DNA of 64,000 nucleotides from Actibacterium mucosum KCTC 23349 (GTDB lineage: Bacteria; Pseudomonadota; Alphaproteobacteria; Rhodobacterales; Rhodobacteraceae), in assembly GCF_000647975.1 (NCBI RefSeq), contig NZ_JFKE01000005.1, positions 310,001 to 374,000 on the forward strand, written 5' to 3'. The position numbers and the translations under genes are program-made. The notes beneath the pieces were generated by a model. That model saw only the letters and a list, made by a program, of their open reading frames with translations, was not told the DNA's origin and searched no databases. Shown here piece by piece: positions 26,135 to 34,994 of this stretch. Within the stretch, counting starts at the first letter, position 1; each line of letters opens with the position of its first letter.

Positions 26135-26932
26135 TCATGAGAACAGGGCGACAAGGACAGCGGGTGCGGCGGCGATGGCCGACACCACGCCGATTGCAAC
26201 AGGCCGCAACAGCGGATGCGTCACGGGAATGCGCGGGGCAAAAAAAGGCACTACCAGCACAAGGTGTTGCAGGAAGATGGCCGGAACGCTCAGCTTGGGG
26301 GCAAAGAACGCGGTCCCTGCCAGCATGGCGACACCAGCTGCGATAAAAAGGGCCGTTGCGGTTTCTGATAGCCCCGGACGGTTGGCCAGTTTGGCCAGAA
26401 GGCCGCCATAGGTGGCCAGCAATGCGCCGCCGGTCAGGGCCGCCAAGGCACCCAAGACCTGCCCGCTGCCGATATAGCCACCGTCAACTGAAATGATGCT
26501 GCCTGCAATTGCCCAGACAAGAATGGGCACGGGCCAAATGAACCCCGTGTCGGTGGCCGTGGGACGTGCGGCAAACCATGTGGCAGCCAATGGCAGGACC
26601 AGTGCAACGAACCCTGGAGGAATGGCTCCACCGGAAAGGCGTCGTTGGCCAATCCATATTACGGTAGCCGCTGCAACAGCAATGGCGGCCGCGACACCGA
26701 CCCGCGGGATCAACGAGACCGCGCCAATGGCCAGAAGGCCGTAGAAAAGCTTGTGTTTGGAGGCAACGGGAGGAAAGGGTGGCAGCCCTTCAAGCCCGTA
26801 ATAGACGATTAAAAGCGCGACACCTGCCACGACAACTTGGATCAGTGGTTGCGGCGCGCGGGCGGAGATAGCGACAAAAACCCCTAAAACCAGGGGAAGG
26901 ATGGCAGTGTAGATCAGTAGCGTGTTGAGCAT
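26135..26932 (-). CDS. multi-spanning membrane protein of unknown function
   Basis: 265 residues with about nine or ten hydrophobic segments almost back to back and few charged loops (KHKLFYG, GQRRLSGG, KLANRPG). No motif I recognise. It lies between cobF (104 bp upstream, same strand) and yceI (23 bp downstream), so it may be the tail of the cobalamin operon or the head of a two-gene unit with yceI. A transporter or lipid-modifying role is possible; nothing in the sequence decides. Confidence 0.7.
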   Translation of the reverse strand: MLNTLLIYTAILPLVLGVFVAISARAPQPLIQVVVAGVALLIVYYGLEGLPPFPPVASKHKLFYGLLAIGAVSLIPRVGVAAAIAVAAATVIWIGQRRLSGGAIPPGFVALVLPLAATWFAARPTATDTGFIWPVPILVWAIAGSIISVDGGYIGSGQVLGALAALTGGALLATYGGLLAKLANRPGLSETATALFIAAGVAMLAGTAFFAPKLSVPAIFLQHLVLVVPFFAPRIPVTHPLLRPVAIGVVSAIAAAPAVLVALFS

Positions 26933-27036
26933 TTCGACCTCGAATTTCGTGTTCGTGGTCGATGTAGAGGCGATCTATTTTCGCGATAATGCGGCGGTTT
27001 GTTGCTTGATAATCGTCAAATCAGGGATAGACATGT

Positions 27037-27780
27037 TCAGCGGCGGCGCAGCAGGTAGACGTCCATCACCCAGCCGTAACGTTGTCGGGCTTCAGTGCGG
27101 GCGGCTTTGATGTCATCCGCAACATCCTGTAAGCGGCCCGCCCGCAGCACCTGTTGGTCCATCCCAACATAAGCACCCCACCAGATGTCGAATGCCTCGC
27201 CGGGCAAGGTGTCAAAGCTGCATTGCCCGTCCAGCATGATCACGGCGCTGTCGGCATCTGTTGGAAAGCCATGATCGCGCAACTGCCGGCCCGTAGTTAC
27301 AACAACGGGTGCGCCAATATCGTTAAAGGGGATTGCATGGGCAGCAGTCAAAGCCTGTATGGCTGTGATACCGGGGACTACCTGCACATTGGGGGCAGGG
27401 TTCAGCCGAGCGGCGATCCGCAACGCGCTGTCATACAGCGAGGGATCGCCCCAGATCAGCATTGCCACATTCTGAGCGTCGGGATGCGCGGCAATGTTCT
27501 TGGCCCAAACTTCAGCGATGGCGTCATGCCAGTCATTCACCCCATGGTGGTAACTTAGGTTCGCCGTGTCTCGAACGGGCAGGTCGAACGCGGCAATCTT
27601 GGTCTTGGGGTTGCTCAAATGCACGTCACAGATCTGATGGCGGAGCGCGGCCAGTTCGGTTTTCTCTGCCCCTTTCAATGGGATCAGGACCAAATCCGCA
27701 GCGTTCAGCGCCTTGATCCCTTGCACCGTGACGTGGTCCGGGTTGCCAGAGCCAATGCCGATCAGCGACAGCGTAAACAT
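27037..27780 (-). CDS. cobF: precorrin-6A synthase (deacetylating)
   Basis: 247-residue SAM methyltransferase of the aerobic corrin pathway: it methylates C1 of precorrin-5 with release of acetate. LIGIGSGNPDHVTVQGIKAL is the N-terminal tetrapyrrole-methylase motif. NLSYHHGVNDWHDAIAEVW and IWGDPSLYDSALRIA are CobF-specific. It is the last cobalamin gene of the minus-strand operon, 3 bp after cobA. CobF marks the oxygen-dependent route as opposed to the CbiD route. Confidence 0.94.
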   Translation of the reverse strand: MFTLSLIGIGSGNPDHVTVQGIKALNAADLVLIPLKGAEKTELAALRHQICDVHLSNPKTKIAAFDLPVRDTANLSYHHGVNDWHDAIAEVWAKNIAAHPDAQNVAMLIWGDPSLYDSALRIAARLNPAPNVQVVPGITAIQALTAAHAIPFNDIGAPVVVTTGRQLRDHGFPTDADSAVIMLDGQCSFDTLPGEAFDIWWGAYVGMDQQVLRAGRLQDVADDIKAARTEARQRYGWVMDVYLLRRR

Positions 27781-27783
27781 CTC

Positions 27784-28515
27784 TCAGCCCTCCGGACCGT
27801 CGTCGGCCAAGGGTCCATATAGGATCAGCGCGGCCGAGGTGCCGGGGCCGGTCGCAAGGGCCGCGGCCAGTTCAGTGATTGTGCTGCGGGTCAGGCGCTG
27901 TTCCGGTTTGCTGATCTCTTCGGCCAGCAAGGCGGGCGTGTCCTTTGGCAGGCCCGCACCAATCAATGCCGCGGCCAGTTTGGGGAAAGTTCGTTTGCCC
28001 ATGAACACCACCGTGGTCGCCAGCGGGTCGGCCAGCGCGGCAAGGTTCAGGTCAGCGGGCAGTTCTCCATCCACACCGTGGCCGGTGACAAACTGCACCC
28101 GCCGCGCCGTTAAGCGACGTGTCAGTGGGATGCCCGCCGCCGCTGCCGCCGCGCAGGCCGAGGGCACGCCGGGGATGACCTCGTAGCCGATCCCGGCCTC
28201 TCGCAGCGCCGTAAGCTCTTCCTCCAGCCGGCCGAACATGCCGCCATCGCCGGATTTTAGGCGAACCACCCGCGCCCCGGTCTGCGCGTAGTCCACCAAA
28301 AGGCGGCTCACGTGGCTTTGCTTGGGCGATGGCCGCCCGGCGCGTTTGCCAACCCCCACCAGATCGGCACCCGCGCCGGCATGCTCCAGGATCGGTCCGG
28401 CGCTGAGATCGTCAAACAGCACCGCATCGGCGGCTTTCAGGCGATCCACCGCCTTCAGCGTCAACAGCTCGGGGTCACCGGGGCCAGAGCCGACGAAACT
28501 GACAAAGCCCGTCAT
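27784..28515 (-). CDS. cobA: uroporphyrinogen-III C-methyltransferase
   Basis: 243-residue SUMT that turns uroporphyrinogen III into precorrin-2, the entry step to corrins. VGSGPGDPELLTLKAVDRL, the VRLKSGDGGMFGRLEEE block and GIPLTRRLTARRVQFVTGH are typical. No CysG-type fusion domains are present, so it is dedicated to one reaction. It overlaps cobB by 4 nt (ATGA) and precedes cobF by 3 bp. Confidence 0.95.
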   Translation of the reverse strand: MTGFVSFVGSGPGDPELLTLKAVDRLKAADAVLFDDLSAGPILEHAGAGADLVGVGKRAGRPSPKQSHVSRLLVDYAQTGARVVRLKSGDGGMFGRLEEELTALREAGIGYEVIPGVPSACAAAAAAGIPLTRRLTARRVQFVTGHGVDGELPADLNLAALADPLATTVVFMGKRTFPKLAAALIGAGLPKDTPALLAEEISKPEQRLTRSTITELAAALATGPGTSAALILYGPLADDGPEG

Positions 28516-29825
28516 GCGCCCTCCGCCGTGATCAGGTGGAAGAAGGTGCCAGTGACATTGCCGCGGTGCGAGCCGGTCTCGGGCACCGGATTGCCGTCAG
28601 CATCAGCCACATCTGCCAAAGGTTGGTCTGGTTGATCAAGAATGGTGGAGTAATGGAATTCGTGCCCGCGCAACGCAGCGCCAGAGCCATGGCCAGGCAT
28701 CGCATCGCGCAACACCGCGCGACGGTATCCAAGATGGAATTTACGCTTCTCATAACTGGTCACAAGGCCCAGCAAACCGGCCATTTCGTGCCGCGTGCCT
28801 TCTTTGTCGATCAGCGCCGCGCCCAGCGCCATATAGCCCCCGCATTCGCCATGCACCGGTTTGGTTTTTGCGTGCTTCCGTAGGCCGGTCAGGAAGGTCT
28901 CGGCTGCGGCCAGCCTGCCTGCGTGCAATTCGGGATAACCACCCGGAAGCCAGACAAGGTCAGCCTCGGGCGGGGCCTCGTTGGCCAAAGGTGAAAATGG
29001 CAGGATTTCGGCCCCGGCCGCCCGCCACCCGGCCAGCAGATGCGGATAGGTGAAGGAAAATGCCGCATCTTGAGCCAGCGCGATGCGCTGCGCCGGGGGC
29101 TTAGGCAACGCGCCTGCGGTCAGCCGCGCGGCAGAGCCATCGGCCGCGGCCTTGATCGCCTCCAGATCGACATTCTCGCGCAGGAATGTGGCATATCCGG
29201 CGATCGCGGCCTCAAGATCGGGGTGCTCGACCGCTTGGATCAGGCCCAGATGGCGTTCGGGCAGGGTCAGATCGCCCCGGCGGGGCAGCGACCCCAGCAC
29301 GCGCATACCCGCCTGTTCCATGCCCAGTCGTGTCAGGCGTTCGTGGCGGGGGCTGGCCACCCGGTTCAGGATTACACCCGCAAAGGGCAGGTCCGGGTTG
29401 AATGTCTTGAACCCCAGCGCCGTGGCCGCCGCCGACTGCGCCTGTCCGCCAACATCAACCACCAGTACCACCGGCAATCCCAGCCACGCCGCGGTCTCGG
29501 CGCTGCTGCCGAACCCGGCGCGCCCGCGCGTGGCGACGCCGTCAAACAGGCCCATCGACCCCTCGGCGATCACGATATCGGCGCCGTCCGCCTGCCGCGA
29601 AATCTCGCTCAGCAGCGCGTCGTCCATCGACCATGTGTCCAGATTGAACGAGGCCCGCCCGCTGGCCGCCCGGTGAAAAGCTGGATCGATATAGTCAGGC
29701 CCCGATTTGAACGGCTGCACCGCCAGCCCGTCGTCGCGCAACGCGCGCAGAAGGCCCAGCATCACCGTGGTTTTGCCGGTGCCCGAAGACGGGGCCGAGA
29801 TCATCAGGCCGCGGATGTCAGTCAT
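28512..29825 (-). CDS. cobB: cobyrinate/hydrogenobyrinate a,c-diamide synthase
   Basis: 437 residues. The N-terminal part is a dethiobiotin-synthase-like ATPase with [20 protein letters not shown], and the C-terminal part is a class I-like glutamine amidotransferase with [15 protein letters not shown] holding the cysteine nucleophile. It amidates side chains a and c. Two consecutive ATGs (29828 and 29825) follow GGAG; I list the second. Its start lies inside the end of cobM, and its stop overlaps cobA. Confidence 0.93.
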   Translation of the reverse strand: MTDIRGLMISAPSSGTGKTTVMLGLLRALRDDGLAVQPFKSGPDYIDPAFHRAASGRASFNLDTWSMDDALLSEISRQADGADIVIAEGSMGLFDGVATRGRAGFGSSAETAAWLGLPVVLVVDVGGQAQSAAATALGFKTFNPDLPFAGVILNRVASPRHERLTRLGMEQAGMRVLGSLPRRGDLTLPERHLGLIQAVEHPDLEAAIAGYATFLRENVDLEAIKAAADGSAARLTAGALPKPPAQRIALAQDAAFSFTYPHLLAGWRAAGAEILPFSPLANEAPPEADLVWLPGGYPELHAGRLAAAETFLTGLRKHAKTKPVHGECGGYMALGAALIDKEGTRHEMAGLLGLVTSYEKRKFHLGYRRAVLRDAMPGHGSGAALRGHEFHYSTILDQPDQPLADVADADGNPVPETGSHRGNVTGTFFHLITAEGA

Positions 29826-30612
29826 CATGTTCACTCCAGCTGGCCCAGGGGCTGTCAGCGGTTTGCGGGCGATAGCGCCGGTCGTAATCGGCGGAGTAAA
29901 GACAGCTTTCGGCAAACCCCTCGGCCGCCAAGGCCGGGCCAACAAGGATCAAGGCGGTGCGCTTGATATCCTCGGGCAGGGTTTCTTCGATGCTGCCCAA
30001 GGTGGCGCGCACGATCTGCTGATCCGGCCAGCTGGCACGATAAACCACGGCGACCGGGCAATCAGCGCCATAGGCGGGGGTCAGCGCGCCCACCACCGTG
30101 TCAACCTGGTGGATCGACAGGTGAATGGCCAGTGTCGCTCCGGTGGCGGCAAAGCTCTGCAGGCTCTCGCCTGACGGCATCGCGCTGGCCCGGCCCGGCG
30201 TGCGGGTCAGAACCACCGATTGCGCCACGCCGGGCAGCGTCAGTTCCGCCCCCAGCGCGGCGGCGGCGGCGGCAAAGGCCGGCACGCCCGGTGTCACGGT
30301 ATAGCGGATGCCTTCGGCGCGCAGGCGGCGCAGCTGCTCGCCCATGGCCGACCAGACCGACAGGTCGCCGGAATGCAACCGGGCAACGTCCTGGCCGTCC
30401 GCCTGCGCCTGCTTGATCTCGGCGATGATGGCGTCCAGATCCATCGCCGCCGTGTTCACGATGCGCGCGCCTTCGGGGCAATGGGTCAGGATCTCTTTTG
30501 GCACCAGCGAGCCCGCGTAAAGACAAACAGGGCAGGCCGCGATCAGGTCGCGCCCGCGCAACGTCAGAAGATCCGGCGCACCGGGGCCGGCGCCGATGAA
30601 ATGCACAATCAT
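29818..30612 (-). CDS. cobM: precorrin-4 C11-methyltransferase
   Basis: 264-residue tetrapyrrole methylase acting on C11 of precorrin-4. [20 protein letters not shown], the [12 protein letters not shown] segment, [16 protein letters not shown] and the [19 protein letters not shown] block identify the CobM/CbiF branch. ATG 30612 overlaps the cobE stop by 4 nt; the longer frame upstream is inside cobE. Its end overlaps the cobB start by 8 to 11 nt. Confidence 0.94.
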   Translation of the reverse strand: MIVHFIGAGPGAPDLLTLRGRDLIAACPVCLYAGSLVPKEILTHCPEGARIVNTAAMDLDAIIAEIKQAQADGQDVARLHSGDLSVWSAMGEQLRRLRAEGIRYTVTPGVPAFAAAAAALGAELTLPGVAQSVVLTRTPGRASAMPSGESLQSFAATGATLAIHLSIHQVDTVVGALTPAYGADCPVAVVYRASWPDQQIVRATLGSIEETLPEDIKRTALILVGPALAAEGFAESCLYSADYDRRYRPQTADSPWASWSEHDD

Positions 30613-30971
30613 GCAAGGCCTCCTACGGCAATGGCGCAAGTGGCCATACCATCGCCGGAAACGTGGCGCGGCGACCAAAGGGATGCACCCGGGCCAGCCG
30701 CGATCAGGGCCGCGGCCTCGGCCACGCTGCCGGAGCCATGGGCCGCGAGCGACGCGGCGGATTGGGTGGGCGTGGCAACCCGTTGCAACGCGTCGGGAGA
30801 CAGGGTGATCAGCGGCAGGTTCAGCACGTCAGCCAGCGGGGCCAGCATCGCGGCCTTGCTTTCCAGCGTCGCCAGCGCCTGCACGGTATGTGCGCCCGCC
30901 GCGCCGCGCAGCGCGTCGCGCAAACTGGTGGCGTTGGTTCCGTTGCGCATGCCAAATCCCGCCACGATCAT
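30609..30971 (-). CDS. cobE: cobalamin biosynthesis protein CobE
   Basis: 120-residue protein homologous to the C-terminal domain of Cbi[21 protein letters not shown] at the N terminus, [12 protein letters not shown] and [12 protein letters not shown] later. In aerobic producers CobE is needed for cobalamin but its reaction is unclear. ATG 30971 overlaps the cobL stop in an ATGA tetramer. It is located between cobL and cobM, as in other alphaproteobacterial clusters. Confidence 0.88.
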   Translation of the reverse strand: MIVAGFGMRNGTNATSLRDALRGAAGAHTVQALATLESKAAMLAPLADVLNLPLITLSPDALQRVATPTQSAASLAAHGSGSVAEAAALIAAGPGASLWSPRHVSGDGMATCAIAVGGLA

Positions 30972-32164
30972 CGCTGCACACTCCATTGCACAATCGGATT
31001 GGCCGCCGACCAGCCGCGACGGCTGCCCAAGGGCTGTGCCCGCGAAAGCTCAACGCGCAGAAGGTCACCGCCATTGCGCGCCTGCCACGTGGCCAGTAAC
31101 GCCTCGCTTTCCAGCGTCACCGCATTTGCGACCACGCGGGTTCCGGCGGGCAGCATTTGCCAAAGATGATCCAAAAGCACCTCCGACAAACCCCCGCCGA
31201 TGAATACGGCGTCGGGCGGCGTTTCGTCCTGCAGCACCGCAGGCGCGCGGCCCGTGAGCACCCGCAGCCGGTCCACGCCAAGCCGCACCGCATTGCCCTC
31301 GATCCGGGCGGCGCGGGTTGGGTCGGCTTCGAAACTGGTGGCGGTGGTGGTGGGATGGCTAAGCAGCCATTCGATGGCCACCGCGCCTGACCCGCCGCCG
31401 ATATCCCACAGATGCGCGCCGGCACTCGGCGCCAGCGCGGCCAGCGTCATAGCCCGCATTGGCGGTTTCGAGATTTGTCCGTCATGGTCGAACCAGACTG
31501 TGCTCCGGCCCGGCACGGTTGGCAGGGCCAATCCACCCGCACATTCCAAGGCAACGCAGACCGGATGGCTAATATCGTCGAACGCAAAGGTGCTGGCCGT
31601 TGTCTGCCGTTGACGCTCGCGCGGGCCGCCCAGCGCCTCCAGCACATGCATCTGGCTAGCGCCAAACCCTTCATTGCTCAGATATTCGGCCAGTTGCGCC
31701 GCCGCGTCGCCGTCGCGCAGCAACAAGATGGCCCGCTGTCCTTCTGCCAGAACCGGGCGCAGCCGCGACAATGGCGCCGCATGCAGGCCCATGCAGGTGG
31801 TCTTTTCCAGCGGCCAGGCCATCGCCGCCGCCGCCAGCGAGAAGGTTGCGCGCCCGGGATGGGCCACCCACTCGCCGGGTTCCAGATGCCGTGCCAATAC
31901 CGAACCCGCGCCGAACCAGAACGGATCGCCCGACGCCAGAACCACTGTGGCCTGTCCGCGAAATTCCAGCAATTGCGCGATGCCATCGGCAAAGGGCACC
32001 GGCCATTCCACCCGTTGAGCCACGATTTCGGGCAGCAACGACAAATGGCGAGGCGGACCCATCACCACCTTTGCGGCCGCTAATGCGGTTCGGCTTGCAT
32101 CGCTCAGCCCTTCCGGGCCATCTTCGCCCAACCCGATGATTGTCAGCCACGGACCCTCAGACAT
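30968..32164 (-). CDS. cobL: precorrin-6Y C5,15-methyltransferase (decarboxylating)
   Basis: 398-residue two-domain methylase. The CbiE-like N-terminal half (LTIIGLGEDGPEGLSDASRTAL) methylates C5. The CbiT-like C-terminal half with the SAM motif LWDIGGGSGAVAIEWLLS methylates C15 and decarboxylates. ATG 32164 is fixed by family similarity (MSEGPWLTIIG). The start codon overlaps that of the divergent cobK in CATG, so its ribosome site lies inside cobK coding sequence. Confidence 0.94.
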   Translation of the reverse strand: MSEGPWLTIIGLGEDGPEGLSDASRTALAAAKVVMGPPRHLSLLPEIVAQRVEWPVPFADGIAQLLEFRGQATVVLASGDPFWFGAGSVLARHLEPGEWVAHPGRATFSLAAAAMAWPLEKTTCMGLHAAPLSRLRPVLAEGQRAILLLRDGDAAAQLAEYLSNEGFGASQMHVLEALGGPRERQRQTTASTFAFDDISHPVCVALECAGGLALPTVPGRSTVWFDHDGQISKPPMRAMTLAALAPSAGAHLWDIGGGSGAVAIEWLLSHPTTTATSFEADPTRAARIEGNAVRLGVDRLRVLTGRAPAVLQDETPPDAVFIGGGLSEVLLDHLWQMLPAGTRVVANAVTLESEALLATWQARNGGDLLRVELSRAQPLGSRRGWSAANPIVQWSVQR

Positions 32165-32918
32165 GCGCGCGAAACTCCTGATCCTGGGCGGCACAACCGA
32201 GGCCAGCGCACTGGCCCAAGCGGTGGCCGATGCCGGGTTGGCGGGCGAGGTGTCGCTGGCTGGCCGGGTGGACCGCCCGCGCCCCTTGCCCCTGCCGACA
32301 CGGATCGGCGGGTTTGGCGGGGTCGAAGGGTTGGCCAAATACCTGCAGGCCAACGCCATCACGCATCTGGTCGACGCAACCCATCCCTTTGCCGCGCAGA
32401 TCAGCGCCAACGCCATACACGCCGCGCGGTTGGCCGGTGTACCGATGGTGGCGCTGACTCGCGCGCCCTGGGCCGCGCAAGCAGGTGACCAATGGCACCA
32501 CGTGCCCGACATGGCCGGGGCGGTTGCGGCGCTGAGCGGGCCGGCGCGGCGCGTGATGCTGGCCATTGGGCGTATGCACCTGGCCGATTTCGCCGCGCAA
32601 CCACAACATTTCTATCTGCTGCGCCTTGTCGACCCGCCCCGCGACGCGATCACGCTGCCCGACCACCATGCCGAGGTCAGCCGCGGCCCGTTCACCGTTG
32701 AGGGGGACATGGCCCTGCTGCGCGAGCATCGAATCGAGGTGATTGTCTCCAAGAACTCGGGCGGGGCCGCGGCAAAGGCCAAGCTGGACGCGGCCCGCGC
32801 CTTGGGGATCGGGGTGATCATGATCAACCGGCCCTGCGTCCCGGATCGGATGGAGGTCACAACGGTTGAGGATTTGATGGCGTGGCTGGGTCATTCCGGC
32901 ACCGATCGCGGCGTATAG
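32163..32918 (+). CDS. cobK: precorrin-6A reductase
   Basis: 251-residue NADPH-dependent reductase of precorrin-6A. LLILGGTTEASALAQAVADAG, DATHPFAAQISANA, AIGRMHLADF and the late ISKNSGG-like VSKNSGGAAAKAKLDAAR are CobK hallmarks. It is the only gene of the cluster on the plus strand between cobF and DUF1636. ATG 32163 shares two bases with the cobL start, and the 3' end overlaps the cobJ 3' end by 28 nt. It therefore lies wholly antisense to any transcript running from cobJ into cobL. Confidence 0.94.
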   Translation: MRAKLLILGGTTEASALAQAVADAGLAGEVSLAGRVDRPRPLPLPTRIGGFGGVEGLAKYLQANAITHLVDATHPFAAQISANAIHAARLAGVPMVALTRAPWAAQAGDQWHHVPDMAGAVAALSGPARRVMLAIGRMHLADFAAQPQHFYLLRLVDPPRDAITLPDHHAEVSRGPFTVEGDMALLREHRIEVIVSKNSGGAAAKAKLDAARALGIGVIMINRPCVPDRMEVTTVEDLMAWLGHSGTDRGV

Positions 32919-33643
32919 ACAATCGGCGCGCCGTCCCGTTCGATCACCCGCGTCTGGCTGGACCCGACAATCACCATGGTGCGCATATCCGCCATCTCGG
33001 GCCGCGCCTCGGGCAGGGGGACGGTGCGGATAACCTCGTCCGGGGTGCTGACCGCTCGTGCGAATATCACCGGGCGCGCATCGCCGCAGGCGTCGTTCAG
33101 AATGTCCAGCGTGCGGGCAAACCCCTCGGGCCGGGATTTGGAGCGTGGATTATAAAACGCCATGGCGAAATCGGCTTCGACCGCCAGCCGCAGCCGTTTC
33201 TCGATCAACGCCCAGGGTTTGAGGTTATCGGACAGGTTGATGGCACAGAAATCATGCCCCAATGGCGCGCCAACCCGCGCGGCGGCGGCCAGCATCGCGG
33301 TGATGCCGGGCAGCACGCGGATGTCCAGGTTGCGCCAGGTCTCGGGCCCGGCTTCCACCGCCTCAAACACCGCCGCCGCCATCGCAAAAACGCCGGGATC
33401 ACCCGACGACACCACAACCACCCGCCGCCCTGCCGCGGCCAGTTCCAGCGCGTGGCGTGATCGGTCAAGCTCCACCCGGTTATCGGTGGCGTGCAGGGTC
33501 AGCCCGTCGTGCGGCGCAATGCGCGCCACGTAGGGAATATAGCCGATCACGTCGGTCGCCTCGGCCAGTGCCGCCGTCACCTCGGGCGTGATCAACGCGT
33601 CGTCGCCGGGGCCAAGGCCCGCGATCTGCACCCAGCCGGTCAC
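32891..33643 (-). CDS. cobJ: precorrin-3B C17-methyltransferase
   Basis: 250-residue ring-contraction methylase. VQIAGLGPGDDALITPEVTAAL, VSSGDPGVFAMAAAVFE and the AFYNPRSKSRPEGFARTLDIL block are specific for CobJ/CbiH. Translation starts at GTG 33643, overlapping the cobI stop as GTGA. The last 28 nt are antisense to the 3' end of cobK. Confidence 0.94.
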   Translation of the reverse strand: MTGWVQIAGLGPGDDALITPEVTAALAEATDVIGYIPYVARIAPHDGLTLHATDNRVELDRSRHALELAAAGRRVVVVSSGDPGVFAMAAAVFEAVEAGPETWRNLDIRVLPGITAMLAAAARVGAPLGHDFCAINLSDNLKPWALIEKRLRLAVEADFAMAFYNPRSKSRPEGFARTLDILNDACGDARPVIFARAVSTPDEVIRTVPLPEARPEMADMRTMVIVGSSQTRVIERDGAPIVYTPRSVPE

Positions 33644-34368
33644 GGGCGCCGCCCCTGTCCATGCACGATGATGATCGAGAAATAGGGGGTCACGGCGCCC
33701 TCTGCCTCGGCCAGTTTGCGCACGGTCTGGTTTGGCATCTGCGCGTATTCGACCAGCCAGGCATCAGCGAACCGGTCGGCAGATTTCAGCGCCCGGCAGA
33801 CCTTGTCGAAGTTTCGTCCGATCTTCATCACCACCAGCGCGTCGGCGCGGGTCATGTGATCGGTCAGCGTGTCTTCGTCCAGCGTGCCCATCAGCACGCA
33901 CATCACGTCATCGCCCCAGGTCACCGGCTGCCCGGTGGCCGTCCACGCCCCGGACATGCCGGTGATGGCGGGCACAACCTCAACCGTGACATCCGCGACC
34001 AACCGCGCGTGCAGATGCATGAACGAGCCGTAAAAGAACGGGTCGCCTTCGCACAGAACCACCACGTCGATGCCCGCTTCCACCAGCGCCCTCAGTTTGT
34101 CGACACATTCGGCATAGAACGCGGCAAGGGTCTGATTGTAGCGCGGATCGGTAAGCGGGATCTCCGTGGTCACTGGGTATTCCATCGGCACTTCGATGAC
34201 ATCTTCGCGCAGCAATCCTTCAACAATCTGGCGTGCCTGACCTTTGCGGCCCGCCTTGCGGAAAAACGCAACGTGCCGCGTTTCGCGCAGCAGACGGTGC
34301 GCCTTTACGCTCATCAGCTCGGGATCGCCAGGACCCAGCCCCAGCCCGTATATGGTGCCGCCGCTCAT
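33640..34368 (-). CDS. cobI: precorrin-2 C20-methyltransferase
   Basis: 242-residue tetrapyrrole methylase, second methylation of the pathway. IYGLGLGPGDPELMSVKAHRLL, EYPVTTEIPLTDPRYNQTL, VLCEGDPFFYGSFMHLH and ITGMSGAWTATGQP are typical. ATG 34368 overlaps the cobH stop (ATGA); the open frame further upstream is cobH in another frame. The 3' end overlaps cobJ by 4 nt. Confidence 0.95.
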   Translation of the reverse strand: MSGGTIYGLGLGPGDPELMSVKAHRLLRETRHVAFFRKAGRKGQARQIVEGLLREDVIEVPMEYPVTTEIPLTDPRYNQTLAAFYAECVDKLRALVEAGIDVVVLCEGDPFFYGSFMHLHARLVADVTVEVVPAITGMSGAWTATGQPVTWGDDVMCVLMGTLDEDTLTDHMTRADALVVMKIGRNFDKVCRALKSADRFADAWLVEYAQMPNQTVRKLAEAEGAVTPYFSIIIVHGQGRRP

Positions 34369-34994
34369 TCGGCGCGGCTCGCAATGGCGTTGACGGCGGC
34401 CACGGTGATGGCGCTGCCGCCCAGCCGGCCCTGCACGATGCAGCACGGCACCGGCTGATCGGCCCACAGCGCGTCTTTGGATTCGACCGCGCCAACAAAG
34501 CCAACAGGGCAGCCGATAATGGCCGCGGGGCGCGGGCAATCGGGGTCTTGCAACATGTTCAGCAGGTGAAACAGTGCCGTCGGAGCATTGCCGATGGCCA
34601 CAACCGCCCCGGCCAGATGCGGCCGCCATAGTTCCAGCGCTGCGGCCGACCGGGTGTTCGACATCTCGGCCGCCAGTTCGCGCACACCATCGGCATGCAG
34701 GGTACAGATCACTTGATTATCTGCGGGCAGCCGGCCGCGCGTCACCCCTTCGGAAACCATGCGCGCGTCGCACAGGATCGGCGCGCCACCCTCCAGCGCG
34801 GCACGCGCTGCGGTGACAAAACCGGGGGAAAACCGCACGTGTTCCTCAAGCCCAACCATCCCGGCCGCATGGATCATGCGCACGGCAACTTGCTCTTCGT
34901 CCGGCGCGAACCGGTCCAGCGCAGCCTCGGCCCGTATGGTGGCAAAGGATTGCTTATAGATGGCGGCGCCATCGGTTTCATAGCTATAGGCCAT
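34365..34994 (-). CDS. cobH: precorrin-8X methylmutase
   Basis: 209-residue isomerase that moves the C11 methyl to C12 and gives hydrogenobyrinate. RMIHAAGMVGLEEHVRFSPG carries the catalytic histidine, followed by CDARMVSEGVTR, and GCPVGFVGAVESKDAL is the late signature. Start and the cobG stop share one base (TGATG). Confidence 0.95.
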   Translation of the reverse strand: MAYSYETDGAAIYKQSFATIRAEAALDRFAPDEEQVAVRMIHAAGMVGLEEHVRFSPGFVTAARAALEGGAPILCDARMVSEGVTRGRLPADNQVICTLHADGVRELAAEMSNTRSAAALELWRPHLAGAVVAIGNAPTALFHLLNMLQDPDCPRPAAIIGCPVGFVGAVESKDALWADQPVPCCIVQGRLGGSAITVAAVNAIASRAE

